Shown: positions 20,601 to 29,573, numbered from the stretch's first letter. The stretch: DNA of 64,000 nucleotides from Berkiella sp963803015 (GCA_963803015.1 CAWDKV010000004.1:806001-870000), one strand, 5' to 3'. Notes: generated by a model from the letters alone, not told the origin. Numbers and translations: made by a program.

Positions 20601-23600
20601 AGAAGGCACGAGCAATGTGACCGGCTCTATTGGTGCACCCGGGCTTGCTTTAAACCTCGTTACTGTCACCGGGAACGGCAATATCGATTTTGGTGGTAAT
20701 CTTTATACCAACACTTTAGATATAGATGGATTAGCCACAGTCGATATTTCGGGTAACGTTACCACTAACATTAACTTCTTAGAAGATGGCACGGTTGATC
20801 TGGGTACGGGCTCTACTCTCACCGGAAATGTGGATAACCTCTCTGGCTCACCTAATATCGGTACTTTTAATTTTGTCGGCTCAGGCACTGTCACCGGGAA
20901 TATGGGCAACAGCTCCCCGCTCAAATTGATTCAAGTCAATTCCGCAGGAGTTGGCGCTCAAACAGCGACTCTAACCGGTAATGTTGTTGATGCACAAACG
21001 ATTAATATTAATGATAATGGCGCTGTTGGCTCGACATTAGTACTGAATAATGCTGGCATGGACCTAACCGGAAATATTACCGCCACTACTAACAATCTGG
21101 ATATCCTCGACATTCAAAACGCCGATACGATAACAGGTAACATTGGAACGGCTACACAAGCCCTCAATATGATTGATGTCGCGCTCAATGGCAACACCAC
21201 CATTTTGGGCAATAGTATCTATGCAACGACTACAGAATTTCAAGGCAACAATACCCTCTTCTTAGGTAATAACGAAACCGTAAATGGCGCGATTGACTCT
21301 ACTGCTACCAACCAAGGGATTTTATCCTTCTTAGGTAATAGCACCGTGACCGGAACCATTGGTAATACCAACAGTTTAAACACCATTAATTTAACCGGGA
21401 ATAGCACAACGGTAAGCTTGTTAGGCAATGTCAATGTCGGGACAGGTAATCTTAATTTTGCCCCAGGTTCAACACAAACCTCTACTTTAATTCTGGGAGA
21501 CGGAGTTAATGTCACAGGGAGCATCAACAATACTACCGGTACTGATGCGCAAGGCACGCTGCAATTCCAAGGAAATGGCTCTGTTTCAGGAACCATTGGT
21601 AATGTCCCGGGGCCAAATCAATCTTTATTTGCGGTTAATCTCTTAGGTGGCGCGGGTAAAGTTGTGACTTTGAATCAAGTCAATGCCAACACTATCAATG
21701 TGCTCAATGCTGGTACGCTGAATCTAAATGGTAACAGCACAGCCAATGTCAATTTCAGCAATCCGGGCGTAGTTAACCTAGGAGATGGCGACACGCTCAC
21801 GGGCAACGTCAATAACCTCTCCGGCTTAATGAATATTGGCACTTTCAATTTTGTGGGTGGCGGAACAGTCACCGGAAATATTGGTGTTTCTAATCCCTTG
21901 AATCAAATTACCGCCAACACCAGCGGCGCTGCGGGTAAAACGGTGACTCTCAATGGTGGCACTGTGCGCGCCAATAGCATTCTTATCAACGACGGGGGAA
22001 GTCCTACTGTTTTGGTGCTGGATAACCCTCTGATGAAATTAACCGGTAACATTACAGCAACCAGCAATAATGTCGATGAACTCAATATTCTTAATGCGAC
22101 ATCACTGACAGGTAACATCGGCGCACCCGGCACCGCACTTAACCTCATTGACGTTGGGCAAAATGTCAATACAACGATTAACGGGAATATCTTTTCGACC
22201 CTAACCGAATTCCAAGGCAATAATACGCTCTTTTTAGGCAACAATAGTAATGTGACCGGGAATATTGATACTGCCACCGCCGATACTGGCACATTAACCT
22301 TCCTGGGCAATAGCTTTGTCACAGGCACAATTGGCGCCGCTAACCCCTTATTTGCAATCAATGTTACCGGCAATGGGACTTCAACAGTTAATTTACAAAG
22401 TAATGTTTTTGTTGGGCCAGGAGATTTAAACTTTGCGCCTAATGCGCAAACGCGCACAACGCTTCTTTTGAATGATGGCGTCACCGTTACGGGTAATATT
22501 GATAATACCACTGGGGCAGATAATATCGGGATCTTGCAATTTAAGGGTGCAGGCGCAGTTACTGGCACCATTGGTGCAACCAATTCCCTTTATGCCATTA
22601 ACTTAACCGGCGGCGCGGGTAAAGTTGTCACGCTAGATGACAATGTTAATGTCGGCACCGGTGATTTAAACTTTGCACCAGGCTCTACACCGACTACTGA
22701 ATTAGATCTAGGAGACGGCGTTACGGTAACAGGCAATATTGATAATACGACGGGCACAGATGGCAATGGTACACTAGATTTTCTCGGCAATGGCGAAGTG
22801 ACGGGCACAATTGGTGCGAGCAATAAAATCAATCTCATCAATCTCAATGGCGGCCCCGGCAAAACGGTTAATTTTGTTAACACGGTGAATGCAAACGGCA
22901 TTAATTTCACCGCAGATAGCGCAGCGACTTTTGGCAACAACTTTAACTTAATCACGCCCATTACCACTACCACCAGCAATCAAGGTACCGCAACGTTTTT
23001 AGGGAATGCAACGATAGGGGCGCAAATTGGATCACTCGGCAAATCACTGAAAGCCGTTAATTTTAATGGTATAGGCAACACTACTGTCACCTTAGATGCT
23101 GATATCTTTGCTTTAAATACTAATCTAAACCATGGCACTTTAATCACCGATGGAAATCAAACACTTACCGGGAATTTAAACGTCAACAGTGGATCTACTT
23201 TACGTGTCGATACTGATAATACGCCCCTTAACGTACTTGGCGTCTTTAATTTAAATGCTAACGGCACATTAGATGTTAATTTAAATTCACAGTTAGCCAG
23301 TACAGGCTTTGTTAAAGCAACAATTGCCAACATTTCCCCTAACGCGCATTTAACGGTAACCAATGCACCTACTGTTTTCGCGGAAGGTATTCATAAGTAC
23401 GTCATTGTCGATGGAGGTCCAGGCAGCGTCATCAATGTGCTTCCTGTCTCAGGGGATAGTTTACTCCTCACCTTCGAGACTATTGCTGATAATATTAATA
23501 ACGACCTCATATTAGAAATTGACGCAAAGCCCATCGGTATTTTTGCCAATCAAAGCAATACCACAAGCATTGCAGGCGCTTTAGATGCCTTGACACTCTC

Positions 23601-24705
23601 ACCACCAGCGGATGGCCCTTTGCGCGATATTCTTAATGCGCTGGTTCAATTCCAAGACGCTGCGACACTTAATAGGGATTTAGCGGCACTTGCTCCGATA
23701 GTGGATGGTGCTGTTTTCTATGAACCGATGAACACGCAAATCATGGCTTATGACACCTTTAAGCAACGCTTGCGCTATTTTAGAACGGCCAAAGAACAGC
23801 TGAACAATCCCGCTTTCTCTGGTTTTGCTTCAGGGGGTGTTTATAACGGATGTCAAGAAACGTGGGGTAAAATCTTTGGTAGAACCAGTGATCAACAAAG
23901 ACGATTTGATGTGGATGGTTACCAAAATCATATGTTCGGCTTTGCCATAGGCTCTGATGTTTTGCTCAATCAACATAATTTAGTGGGCGCAGCAGCAAGC
24001 TACGCTAACCTTAAAATTGACCATGCCGTCTCAGATTCCACGACTACCATCAATAACTATCAAATAGGGCTCTACGGTCAGCATGAATTTATTAAATGGG
24101 AGCTCCCACTGTTCTTCAATTGGGAAACCTCTATTGGTTACAACCACTATGATACGCAACAAAACTTCCAATTTGCCAACCTCTTTTTCTCTCCGAGCGA
24201 AAAGTACAGCGGTTGGATGATTGGTGGCGATGCAGAAATTGGCTATGATTACGCCTACAATTGCTGGCATATTCTGCCACTGGCCTCTTTGTTCTATTCC
24301 TATTTAGGTATCGATAGTTATACGCAATCAGGTATGGGCAATGCTAATCAACATGTGGATAGTAAGAGCTTTAATCTGTTACGAGGTGGCTTAGGGGTAA
24401 GAGCGATGTTTGATCTCGCTTACACCAAACATCTGACAACCATTGTGCTTCAACCTGAAATGCATGCCATGGCCTTTTATGATTTCGTTAATGATGGTAT
24501 GTCGGTAACATCAGAATTTGTCGGTGGCGGTCCAAGCTTCGTCACTTCAGGTTTTGATCAAGTGCGCGATTTATATAATCTAGGGGTGAGTTTATCAACC
24601 TTTGGCAAAACCTCTAATCTTATCTTTACCGTCAGTTATGATTATGAGACCAAGAAATCCTACAAGGCGCACAACGGATTCTTCAGGGTAGGGTATGAGT
24701 GGTAA
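17644..24705 (+). CDS. Giant autotransporter (type Va) with repetitive passenger, paralogue 2
   Basis: 2353 aa, a tandem paralogue of the preceding gene. The signal peptide (about 1-31, QAALASTIFCVSIPAFAAL) shares the AALAST core of the first. The passenger (about 32-2020) uses the same Asn/Thr/Gly-rich repeats, with more of them in the first half. The linker (NQSNTTSIAGALDAL) and barrel (about 2057-2353: GFASGGVYNG, TWGKIFGR, GFFRVGYEW) align closely with paralogue 1, including the terminal aromatic residue. AGGGAG lies 9 bases before the ATG, and the 16-base gap suggests co-transcription. Substrate or target unknown. A surface adhesin role is an inference from class and length. Confidence 0.9.
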   Translation: MKATPKKGFSFLTQAALASTIFCVSIPAFAALAILTDASNGSNSSVVSPAGGYDYQNTSNDVTFTILDATTVDNTSGVAIDKTSGTKAANMSFAGGPSGNSVVNGSVGVTNPITLITINSGANVNNLQESVTFQTDTPPLTINVNTIFVNDNGVNPTILILNDPTLTLTGNITTTTNPIDVVNVENATSITGNIGSSSASFGSVWVGQNQDLVVDGNIFAGDVFFFGDNNLFLAENSSITGNVNANLPIPNEGTLNFDGTGFVTGIIGGFGQPIKAVSINGVNATVTLGGDVTTLFGLNFADSANAATTLILNNGVTVNTNIDNLTGANGNGVLQFAGSSTITGMVGLTNALSGINFMGNGSTVNFDENTVAQTIDFKGTTTANFDGNVTGNINFFTNGTAVIADTMVLTGSADNLSGIPGTGSLIYAGSSDEFSSIGATNSLANLTINSNGGPGASVTLFSPIVNANQISVIGPTTTLTLNNTGMLLTGNITTNVNNTNILNVALANTLTGNIGTPTAAFNELDVVQNQDLLINGSVYAISTILQGNNTLSFGPNVTITSTLSTATPNTGNLQFLGSANVNGTLGSAAAPLVDIFLNGPGAMINFNGNVFASDVVFDMTSNAATTLTLADGVNVTANIDNSELTPVGTLQFAGASTITGSIGATTPLNAINFLGNGKTVSVSGDVSATTLTFSGTTTASLAGNLNGNTNFNADGTLIIADTKNITGNVDNTLGLPIGTVDFLGSSTVSGTVGATHAIKVINIEGNTPDVVDFQQSVAASNISISGTSTSNFSGDITGNITYSADGAVTLADGQTLTGNVDALSANIGTLSLLGAGKITGNIGATEPLKLLQLNLTSANPDNVDELDGAIVNAQEIQVYDNGTPTTVILNNPNMVLTTQNGINNLVTGGLNILNIVNAQQINSNIGSAAAPFSDVKVAANNDTTINGNVYSTTVEFQGNNTLTLTNNSSIFGNVITDTNGSGKLTLEGTSNVTGSIGAPGLALNLVTVTGNGNIDFGGNLYTNTLDIDGLATVDISGNVTTNINFLEDGTVDLGTGSTLTGNVDNLSGSPNIGTFNFVGSGTVTGNMGNSSPLKLIQVNSAGVGAQTATLTGNVVDAQTININDNGAVGSTLVLNNAGMDLTGNITATTNNLDILDIQNADTITGNIGTATQALNMIDVALNGNTTILGNSIYATTTEFQGNNTLFLGNNETVNGAIDSTATNQGILSFLGNSTVTGTIGNTNSLNTINLTGNSTTVSLLGNVNVGTGNLNFAPGSTQTSTLILGDGVNVTGSINNTTGTDAQGTLQFQGNGSVSGTIGNVPGPNQSLFAVNLLGGAGKVVTLNQVNANTINVLNAGTLNLNGNSTANVNFSNPGVVNLGDGDTLTGNVNNLSGLMNIGTFNFVGGGTVTGNIGVSNPLNQITANTSGAAGKTVTLNGGTVRANSILINDGGSPTVLVLDNPLMKLTGNITATSNNVDELNILNATSLTGNIGAPGTALNLIDVGQNVNTTINGNIFSTLTEFQGNNTLFLGNNSNVTGNIDTATADTGTLTFLGNSFVTGTIGAANPLFAINVTGNGTSTVNLQSNVFVGPGDLNFAPNAQTRTTLLLNDGVTVTGNIDNTTGADNIGILQFKGAGAVTGTIGATNSLYAINLTGGAGKVVTLDDNVNVGTGDLNFAPGSTPTTELDLGDGVTVTGNIDNTTGTDGNGTLDFLGNGEVTGTIGASNKINLINLNGGPGKTVNFVNTVNANGINFTADSAATFGNNFNLITPITTTTSNQGTATFLGNATIGAQIGSLGKSLKAVNFNGIGNTTVTLDADIFALNTNLNHGTLITDGNQTLTGNLNVNSGSTLRVDTDNTPLNVLGVFNLNANGTLDVNLNSQLASTGFVKATIANISPNAHLTVTNAPTVFAEGIHKYVIVDGGPGSVINVLPVSGDSLLLTFETIADNINNDLILEIDAKPIGIFANQSNTTSIAGALDALTLSPPADGPLRDILNALVQFQDAATLNRDLAALAPIVDGAVFYEPMNTQIMAYDTFKQRLRYFRTAKEQLNNPAFSGFASGGVYNGCQETWGKIFGRTSDQQRRFDVDGYQNHMFGFAIGSDVLLNQHNLVGAAASYANLKIDHAVSDSTTTINNYQIGLYGQHEFIKWELPLFFNWETSIGYNHYDTQQNFQFANLFFSPSEKYSGWMIGGDAEIGYDYAYNCWHILPLASLFYSYLGIDSYTQSGMGNANQHVDSKSFNLLRGGLGVRAMFDLAYTKHLTTIVLQPEMHAMAFYDFVNDGMSVTSEFVGGGPSFVTSGFDQVRDLYNLGVSLSTFGKTSNLIFTVSYDYETKKSYKAHNGFFRVGYEW
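18590..22980 (+). repeat. Internal protein-level repeats of autotransporter 2
   Basis: The same repeat family as in paralogue 1. The block 22140-22420 encodes nearly the same residues as 15070-15340 of the first gene (FSTLTEFQGNNTLFLG, FLGNSFVTGTIGA), although many third positions differ. Confidence 0.8.
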
Positions 24706-24721
24706 CCACTCTTCCCTCACC

Positions 24722-26032
24722 CTAAAAATCTAAGGCACGAATTTTCGCAGCTACGCCTGGTGGGTGCAGATCTTTGAGAGGCATCGTTTTCACTGCATCA
24801 GCAATTTGTCGACGTTGAAAGGCATTTAAAACCGCAGGAATTCTATTGCCCGTGATTAAATCTTCTATAGCAGTACGCACAGCACCAAAGGTAACCACTT
24901 CTACCTCATTGGCTCGATGAACAAATTTATTGTGTAATTTTGCTAGGCCAATCACCCATTTCTGACAAACCACGGGGATGCCTTTTAACTCTTCTTCTAA
25001 TTCACTTTGGATAAAATCAGATGATAATCGGGCAATAGTGTCTTCTGAATCTTGCTTTGCTTTTCCTGCAATACCTACTTGTTCAAAACACCAAAGCTTT
25101 TCAGCAACCTCTCTCGTTCTCTTATTTAGTTTTTCTGCGAGTGTTTTGCCACTTCCACTTAAAGCGTCTTCTTTTATATCCCTGCCGGCTAATAAAATCC
25201 AAGTGGCAAGATACATACTTTCCTGTTTTCCTGCTAATTTATCAATAAGGAATGTTTGGTCTATTTTGACATTAAAATTTAAGCGCGAAAAAACAGTCTC
25301 ATCTTGTAAAACCGCTTGTAAATATTGAGGCGATCCCATGAAGGCAAGTTGAGTCACCAGTGCTAAAGCTGTATCTTGCTCATTTTCTATTTCTGAGATG
25401 GCATTCCAATCTAAGTTTTCATTGGCTTGTTTGATGACAAGATGCAACATCGCAACAGCCCAAGCTTGGCCATTATTGGCTGCCGCTGTTAACACCCATA
25501 ATGCGGTGGTATTTTCGCCTTCTCTGACATGCGCGTTCCAATCTAATGGCACCCCTTCATTCACCAAAGCAAGCAATAACTCTTGAGCGCCTCTGAAGGT
25601 AACTTCAACGTCACCCTCTCCTTCAAAAGCTAAAGCCACTAATATACCTAAGGGTGAAGGTCCTGTGCTTTCATTATCTTTGCCGGGGACTGATTTATTC
25701 CATCCTAAGCTAGCATGAAATTTTCGTTTTGAAATTTCTTTCAAACACTCCCAGAGGGCAGGATTTTTTTCTGCCGCGTTAATCATTTGTATTAATAGGG
25801 AAGAAGAGCCAACACTCGATGTAAAATTTAATTTGTTTAGTCTTGCTCTAGACAAAAATTGCTGCAATTCATTTATTGCAAAAGCTGTTGCTTCAGGGGT
25901 GGCGGCATTCAGAACGCTATGCACTAAACTTTCTAGAAGAATTTGCTCTGCTCTGGTCCCTCTGCCAAAAAATGAAAGGAGGGGATCGGCGAAATCCATT
26001 ACCTTGCCTATTATCCAATCAATTAGTTTCAT
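24722..26032 (-). CDS. Hypothetical protein with degenerate ankyrin-like repeats
   Basis: 436 aa, convergent with the autotransporter gene. No signal peptide. After an amphipathic N-terminus (MKLIDWIIGKVMDFADPLLSFF), helical units recur, each introduced by a motif like L-D/N/G-W/F-N: LNFTSS (about 73), LGWNKS (about 115), LDWNAHV (about 170), LDWNAIS (about 207), LNFNVKI (about 250). Intervening segments (TALWVLTAAANNGQAWAVAMLHLV; TALALVTQLAFMGSPQYLQAVL) have the ankyrin helix-turn-helix rhythm but not the full TPLH consensus. Proteins of this sort are common among Dot/Icm effectors of Legionellales; an effector role is a guess. Function not recognised. Confidence 0.65.
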   Translation of the reverse strand: MKLIDWIIGKVMDFADPLLSFFGRGTRAEQILLESLVHSVLNAATPEATAFAINELQQFLSRARLNKLNFTSSVGSSSLLIQMINAAEKNPALWECLKEISKRKFHASLGWNKSVPGKDNESTGPSPLGILVALAFEGEGDVEVTFRGAQELLLALVNEGVPLDWNAHVREGENTTALWVLTAAANNGQAWAVAMLHLVIKQANENLDWNAISEIENEQDTALALVTQLAFMGSPQYLQAVLQDETVFSRLNFNVKIDQTFLIDKLAGKQESMYLATWILLAGRDIKEDALSGSGKTLAEKLNKRTREVAEKLWCFEQVGIAGKAKQDSEDTIARLSSDFIQSELEEELKGIPVVCQKWVIGLAKLHNKFVHRANEVEVVTFGAVRTAIEDLITGNRIPAVLNAFQRRQIADAVKTMPLKDLHPPGVAAKIRALDF

Positions 26033-26075
26033 GATTAGCCTCTTTTTTTAATGCAAGATGAAGAGAAGTGCATGA

Positions 26076-26113
26076 TAAAACAAAAAGCCGCCTATGAACA
26101 TCTCATAGGGGCT
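26076..26113 (-). terminator. Rho-independent terminator of rpoH
   Basis: Read on the minus strand, AGCCCCTATGA and TCATAGGcGGCT form an 11-bp stem with one bulge and a 5-base loop (26087-26113), followed by TTTTTGTTTTA. It begins about 35 bases past the rpoH stop. Confidence 0.85.
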
Positions 26114-26147
26114 GTTTAAATTTACAGGATTAATTTGGTTTAGGGAA

Positions 26148-27011
26148 TTAGGCGGCGATAACTGCTTGTCGCAGCTTCTCTAGAGCAGATTTTTCAAGCT
26201 GACGAACACGTTCAATAGAAATGTCATGCTTTTCGGCCAAAATCTTAAGTCCTGTTTTAGGTTCGTTCATCCAACGTTCCATCACAATATCACGGCTACG
26301 GGGATCTAAAATTTCGAGTGCTGACATGAGCTTTTCTTGTCCTTCTTCATGCCAATTCTCTTCGCCAATAGCATAGGCCGGCTCTGCTTCTTGTGGGGCA
26401 GGTAAATATTCAATGGGAGAGAATCCTTGACCTTCTTCATCCGAATCAGGGCAATCAAAAGATTCATCATGCGCATTAAGACGACTTTCCATTTCAAGCA
26501 CTTCTTTAGGCGAAACGCCAAGATCTGCAGCCACCGCGTTGACTTCTTCGCGCGAAAACCATCCCAAGCGTTTTTTTGCTTGGCGTAAATTAAAAAATAA
26601 TTTCCGTTGTCCCTTGGTAGTTGCCACTTTCACAATTCGCCAGTTACGGATCACAAATTCGTGTATTTCCGACTTAATCCAATGCACTGCAAAAGAAACC
26701 AAGCGTACACCTTGCGAAGGATCAAAACGCTTGACCGCTTTCATGAGACCTATTGTGCCTTCTTGGATAAGATCAGCTAAACCTAAGCCATAACCTGAAT
26801 ACAAGCGCGCTACTTTCACTACATAACGCAAATGAGATAACACTAATTGCTGAGCAGCATAGAGATTACCGTTTTCCCGATATTGTCTGGCAAAGCTGAA
26901 TTCTTCCTCTTCTGTCAGTAAAGGAATAGCATTCACCTGCTGTAAATAAGTCTGCAAGCCCTCAGCAGAAGCAGGCAAGAAAGTCGACTTTAAGCTTAAA
27001 CTATTAACCAT
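26148..27011 (-). CDS. rpoH: RNA polymerase heat-shock sigma factor (sigma-32)
   Basis: 287 aa, standard length. Region 2 is clear: LVLSHLRYVVKVARLYSGYGLGLADLIQEGTIGLMKAVKRFDP then VHWIKSEIHEFVIRNWRIVK. The RpoH-box signature QRKLFFNLR (about 131-139) separates sigma-32 from other group 3 factors. Region 4 ends with LAEKHDISIERVRQLEKSALEKLRQ. The protein directs transcription of chaperone and protease genes after heat or misfolding stress. Its promoter region overlaps a CIRCE element (27044-27070), suggesting repression by HrcA, and a strong intrinsic terminator follows. It appears to be transcribed alone. Confidence 0.97.
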   Translation of the reverse strand: MVNSLSLKSTFLPASAEGLQTYLQQVNAIPLLTEEEEFSFARQYRENGNLYAAQQLVLSHLRYVVKVARLYSGYGLGLADLIQEGTIGLMKAVKRFDPSQGVRLVSFAVHWIKSEIHEFVIRNWRIVKVATTKGQRKLFFNLRQAKKRLGWFSREEVNAVAADLGVSPKEVLEMESRLNAHDESFDCPDSDEEGQGFSPIEYLPAPQEAEPAYAIGEENWHEEGQEKLMSALEILDPRSRDIVMERWMNEPKTGLKILAEKHDISIERVRQLEKSALEKLRQAVIAA

Positions 27012-27043
27012 AGAAACAACCTCTAGATAAGATTATCCTTATT

Positions 27044-27070
27044 CTAGCACTCCCCACAAAAGAGTGCTAA
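27044..27070 (-). promoter_or_regulatory. CIRCE operator (HrcA site) over the rpoH promoter
   Basis: Half-sites CTAGCACTC (27044-27052) and GAGTGCTAA (27062-27070) are separated by exactly 9 bases, matching the CIRCE consensus TTAGCACTC-N9-GAGTGCTAA at 17 of 18 positions. On the minus strand a candidate promoter overlaps it: TTAGCA (27070-27065) and TAGAAT (27046-27041), 18 bases apart. HrcA repressor binds CIRCE in many bacteria; hrcA itself is not in this window. Confidence 0.88.
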
Positions 27071-27260
27071 TTGATATTTTCCTTTTATATCATAAGGTTA
27101 TACATTTTGTCGCCACGCGTAACCACACCTATTGTATTTTTTAGTTAAAATTCTAAGAAAAGATGACACTCTTCTCTTATACTTAAAAAAGATGACTTAT
27201 CCGTGGCTTTGTCGGGAAGGATAAGAAGGTGTGGGCAGTTTCTGGGATTGAAAGGGAATT

Positions 27261-27608
27261 ATGACTTATATCATTGTTGAAACCCCTTATGAGAAATGCT
27301 TTGATCTCTTTTTTAAAAATGAGCTCGGCTATCCCAATTTTTATCGATTAACTGAACTGTTACCTGATCAAGCACCCCGTGAAAATTTGATTTTAATTGC
27401 CCCTTCTTCTCCCACACAAGATGCACAAGCACTGCAAAGAATTAAACAAAAAATATCCGATCTTCAGATCCAACACTGTTTTTTTGGTGAAAATATAGAA
27501 ACGACCTTCTATTTTGATACCAAAGGAAAATTAAATACCCAATCTCAATTTCAAGAAGCCTTGCGCGAAGCAGTGTCTACGCTTACCCCCTCTCGCCCCA
27601 GACCTTAA
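27261..27608 (+). CDS. Hypothetical protein, 115 aa
   Basis: A small soluble alpha/beta protein of no recognised family. It starts MTYIIVETPYEKCFDLFF, includes a strand-like NLILIAPSSP (about 47-56) and the segment QHCFFGENIETTFYFDTKGK, and ends with a Pro/Arg-rich tail. It has no signal peptide or membrane helix. AAAGGG precedes the ATG. Codon use resembles its neighbours. It lies divergent from rpoH with a 249-base spacer that also holds the CIRCE site. Coding status is supported by length, start context and composition only. Confidence 0.55.
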   Translation: MTYIIVETPYEKCFDLFFKNELGYPNFYRLTELLPDQAPRENLILIAPSSPTQDAQALQRIKQKISDLQIQHCFFGENIETTFYFDTKGKLNTQSQFQEALREAVSTLTPSRPRP

Positions 27609-27735
27609 TATAGAAAAAAGCTAGTTTATCCAGAGTTTTCATCCTTTCATCGCATTTCACTAGGCAAAATATTGCACAATGCCAGTGCACCGGTTAGCCT
27701 TCGCCTTGATCAAACATTCTTAAGGAAATTAAATT

Positions 27736-28605
27736 ATGGCGTTCCCGAATCGCGATGAACTCAAAGATAAAATCTCAGAAAAAATAGCACACCATCTCTG
27801 GCATTTTGGTAAAAGCGCAACGAATGTGACTGCTATTGTTGCTAGCACTTATGCTACTAATAAAGCAATTAATTATGTAACAGGCCGTAAAAATAGCTGG
27901 CGCTCCTATATTAACCCTCTTGAATATCTGCGCTCAACCGTGCAATTACCTGCCTCTCTTTACGCTGTGCGACAACTCGAAGAACAAAGTAGCTCTTTGC
28001 TACAACAACTTGGCGAGAAATTGCAACGCGTTGAACCCATTGCTGAAAAATTTATGCAACCGATTATTCGAGCAGTTGTTTCGCCCTGTATCGATGCGCT
28101 AGAAGCTGATGGATTAGTGAAACTGCCAGAACCCACTCTATTTCAGCAAACAGCGGAAGCGGCAACTGAAGCGGCTACAGGCCCGCTTATGGTCGCGAAA
28201 AGCTTTGTAACCAAACCATGGAAAGATAACACTCCTGTAGACCCTATTGATTCTTGGCAAACAGTAGAAAACGAAGCGTCAAAATATGGCAAAATGCTTG
28301 TAGATTCAGTGAGTGCAACTTATGAGAGATCAAAGGGTCTGCGTGAACTCCCTTCTCAGATGATGGATGTGATGACTAATTGCACTGGCGCGCCTCCTCT
28401 TGCCATCTATGGTGCGGTAGCTGGCGTTGCGCTCTTAACTTATTTTGGTACGCGATCAATTTGTAATAAAATATCGATGGGTCAATGGACTAAAGTCGAT
28501 GCGAATGCCAATGCGCATGCCAATGGGAATGTGGTGAATGTCATTATACCCTCTCATGCCCCACAACCGTCACCAGCAGCCTCGAATAATTCTCCTTCTG
28601 CTTAA
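27736..28605 (+). CDS. Hypothetical protein with a C-terminal membrane segment
   Basis: 289 aa, family not recognised. The N-terminal part is helical and soluble (KDKISEKIAHHLWHF; QLEEQSSSLLQQLGEKLQRVEP). One clear hydrophobic helix lies near the C-terminus (PPLAIYGAVAGVALLTYFGT, about 222-241), followed by a low-complexity tail (ANANAHANGN then PQPSPAASNNSPSA). A weaker hydrophobic stretch sits at 27-43. AAGGAAATTAAATT precedes the ATG. A tail with Asn/Ala/Pro/Ser bias after a lone helix would fit a membrane-associated or secreted effector, but nothing proves it. Confidence 0.6.
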   Translation: MAFPNRDELKDKISEKIAHHLWHFGKSATNVTAIVASTYATNKAINYVTGRKNSWRSYINPLEYLRSTVQLPASLYAVRQLEEQSSSLLQQLGEKLQRVEPIAEKFMQPIIRAVVSPCIDALEADGLVKLPEPTLFQQTAEAATEAATGPLMVAKSFVTKPWKDNTPVDPIDSWQTVENEASKYGKMLVDSVSATYERSKGLRELPSQMMDVMTNCTGAPPLAIYGAVAGVALLTYFGTRSICNKISMGQWTKVDANANAHANGNVVNVIIPSHAPQPSPAASNNSPSA

Positions 28606-28622
28606 GAAATGTGAGAAGCTTT

Positions 28623-29492
28623 CTATCGTGAAAGCTTCTCATAATCTCTCTTTTTAGTGGGGCGTCGTTTCTTCGGCCATACTTTGAGTTTTCTTAAACC
28701 AAAGGGTAACAACAGCATATTTTCCAATGTTTGATATTTTGGATCGTGGTATTCGTCTAAACCAAAAACAAGTTTGCGTTCTCCTGCTTGCGTAAAAGGA
28801 CAATAAGAGCCAAACAATCTGTCCCAGATACTAAAAATAAAGCTATAATTACTGTTGGTTTCTGTAGGGAGATCCGAATGATGGATCCGGTGCATACCCG
28901 GGGTCACTATCACCCAACGCAGCCACTTTTCCATTTTTGGACTTAAACGCACATTGAGATGAGCAAAAAGTAAGGCCAAATTCAACCCTATTTCATAAAG
29001 GAAAACGGCTAAAACCGGTATGCCAAAAATACCCACACCCAACACTTTTGCCGTTGTGGTATACATCTCTTCTATAGGATGAAAGCGCAGTCCTGTACTG
29101 ATATCAACTTGATTATCAAGGTGATGAACCTTATGAAAAAGCCAAAACCAGGTATATTTATGCATAAAGCGATGCTGAACATACATGACTAAATCCATCG
29201 CCATCAATCCTAAAATCACTTGCGCCCAATAAGGCAGCATACTATTTGCCATCAATCCCATTTTCTTTTCATTGGCCACCACTGCCACCCCAACTGTAAA
29301 GAGGGGAAAAATGAGGCGCAAACATAATTTTGAAAAGAGGCTTAAGCTAAAATGCCTTAACCATCTTTGATGTCGCGCTATCAACCAAGGGCGCCATTTA
29401 TCTTTTGTTTCCCACCAAGCAAATAAAACAAAAGCGGTGAGGAATATCCCTAAACGACACCAATATTGATTTTCAACAATCCAATTTTCCAT
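28623..29492 (-). CDS. Sterol desaturase / fatty acid hydroxylase family protein
   Basis: 289 aa from the ATG at 29492 (MENWIVENQY), which has AAGGA upstream; the in-frame ATG at 29528 has none. An integral membrane di-iron enzyme: several hydrophobic helices surround the His clusters HRFMH (107-111), HKVHH (120-124) and HRIHHSD (about 207-213), the eight-His pattern of the family. Members hydroxylate or desaturate lipids, sterols or carotenoids; the substrate here is unknown. The C-terminus is basic (KKRRPTKKRDYEKL). Convergent with the 289-aa hypothetical gene. Confidence 0.87.
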   Translation of the reverse strand: MENWIVENQYWCRLGIFLTAFVLFAWWETKDKWRPWLIARHQRWLRHFSLSLFSKLCLRLIFPLFTVGVAVVANEKKMGLMANSMLPYWAQVILGLMAMDLVMYVQHRFMHKYTWFWLFHKVHHLDNQVDISTGLRFHPIEEMYTTTAKVLGVGIFGIPVLAVFLYEIGLNLALLFAHLNVRLSPKMEKWLRWVIVTPGMHRIHHSDLPTETNSNYSFIFSIWDRLFGSYCPFTQAGERKLVFGLDEYHDPKYQTLENMLLLPFGLRKLKVWPKKRRPTKKRDYEKLSR

Positions 29493-29573
29493 ATCTATCA
29501 GAATCCTTGTTAAGCTATTTACTTCCATTATATACTTAAAAACACTTTGATTTTAGGCACTCGCAGTAACAGT

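Noticed and set aside
12230..22980. Regular repeats that could suggest a CRISPR array
   Set aside because: The units are coding, of variable length and diverged; there are no identical short repeats with unique spacers and no cas gene.
11504..24270. Many long minus-strand frames within the autotransporter genes
   Set aside because: They are shadows of the repeat codon pattern: low-complexity V/L/P/T sequence, no start signals, and the plus-strand frames are continuous with signal peptide and barrel.
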